Below are positions 63,668 through 64,000 of a DNA stretch of 64,000 nucleotides, in pieces; positions within the stretch are counted from its first letter, which is position 1; each line of letters opens with the position of its first letter. Below the pieces are notes generated by a model, which saw nothing but the letters and a program-made list of their open reading frames with translations, had not been told where the DNA came from and did no database searches. The stretch lies in contig CALWZC010000013.1 of NCBI GenBank assembly GCA_944385935.1, positions 1-64,000 on the forward strand, written 5' to 3'. This DNA is from an uncultured Anaerofilum sp. (GTDB lineage Bacteria; Bacillota; Clostridia; Oscillospirales; Ruminococcaceae). Both the position numbers and the translations under genes were made by a program.

Positions 63668-64000
63668 TTAAAAAAACGAGATTTGGCTAGTCTCTGGCAT
63701 ATCTCCCAGTGCTCCCACCGCATACAGATTTTCCATCACTGTGCTGGAAACACCACAAGCCGATTGTAATTCGTCACGGGAAAGATACTGCTGTCCATCA
63801 ATGGTTGCTTTCTCCAACGCCATAGCAGCAGTTTCTCCCACACCTTTCAAAGCTGTAAAAGGAAGGCGGATTTTTCCATCCTCTATGAGATACTGATAGG
63901 CTTTGCTTTTTCCCAGTTCAATGGGCAAAAATTCATATCCTCTTGCTAACATTTCATTGACCAACTGCAAGGATACCTGAATATCTTCGTCCTTTGCCTT
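63668..64000 (-). CDS. polC: DNA polymerase III PolC, C-terminal end (runs off the window)
   Basis: The last 110 residues of a PolC-type replicative polymerase, in frame to the window edge. It has LGKSKAYQYLIEDGKIRLPFTALKGVGETAA, a helical region, and the typical end LPETxQLSLF-like (DMPETSQISFF). PolC is the main replicative polymerase of low-GC Gram-positive bacteria; the catalytic parts lie outside this window. Confidence 0.9.
   Translation of the reverse strand, partial: KAKDEDIQVSLQLVNEMLARGYEFLPIELGKSKAYQYLIEDGKIRLPFTALKGVGETAAMALEKATIDGQQYLSRDELQSACGVSSTVMENLYAVGALGDMPETSQISFF

Noticed and set aside
1..64000. CRISPR arrays, tRNA or rRNA genes
   Set aside because: No short regularly spaced repeats and no cloverleaf or rRNA-like stretches were recognised in the intergenic regions; a covariance-model scan would be decisive.

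Overview
The window reads as chromosomal DNA of a low-GC Gram-positive bacterium of the class Clostridia, probably Oscillospirales-like. The reasons are a PolC-type replicative polymerase end, a class A PBP, strong AGGAGG ribosome sites, sigma-A promoters with 17-bp spacers, and small conserved clostridial genes such as DUF3783 and C_GCAxxG_C_C. No tRNA, rRNA, CRISPR array or transposase was found. Positions 69-34044 hold about 34 kb on the minus strand in what looks like one polarity unit. It reads as a Gram-positive contractile-injection (type VI secretion-like) system followed by an Rhs toxin locus. In transcription order it contains: a membrane VWA protein; a sheath-like protein that appears to fuse TssB-like and TssC-like parts; two Hcp-like tube proteins; a J-domain protein; two FHA proteins; two PP2C-like proteins, one with a membrane segment and long repeat tail; an Hsp70/actin-fold ATPase; three unassigned proteins that occupy the baseplate position; a possible adaptor; two VgrG-like spike proteins; a pentapeptide-repeat protein; an Imm11/DUF1629-like protein; a PAAR-like DUF4280 tip; and a 2394-residue VgrG-Rhs fusion toxin. 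No ClpV/AAA+ ATPase, TssJLM membrane complex, tape measure or Ser/Thr kinase is visible. The system may therefore be membrane-anchored by VWA, FHA and PP2C proteins and run by an Hsp70/J pair; this is inference. Behind the intact Rhs gene lie four displaced Rhs tips. Each has a near-identical core 3' segment, a different toxin end, an AT-rich immunity gene, and (except the last) a GCAGGGTAGC hairpin terminator with a conserved spacer. They look like a silent reservoir or graveyard of toxin/immunity cassettes, and the outermost one is clearly broken. Positions 34069-35202 are a control region: a sigma-A promoter for the system with a start-site palindrome and upstream direct repeats, then a LytTR regulator whose phospho-acceptor Asp is a Ser, cotranscribed with a ribbon-helix-helix protein. 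Positions 35420-42009 carry an ACT regulator, homoserine dehydrogenase, homoserine kinase and aspartokinase (threonine pathway), and a class A penicillin-binding protein. Positions 42306-47633 carry a small exported protein, a glyoxalase-family protein, and an unusual FkbH-ACP-MaoC-SDR-GNAT set that could make a small acyl group. Positions 47713-64000 carry a ricin-type lectin, DUF3783, a C_GCAxxG protein, a chemoreceptor, uvrBA, a double GT-C glycosyltransferase, RadC, an RluD-type pseudouridine synthase, a Nox-type flavoprotein and the 3' end of polC.
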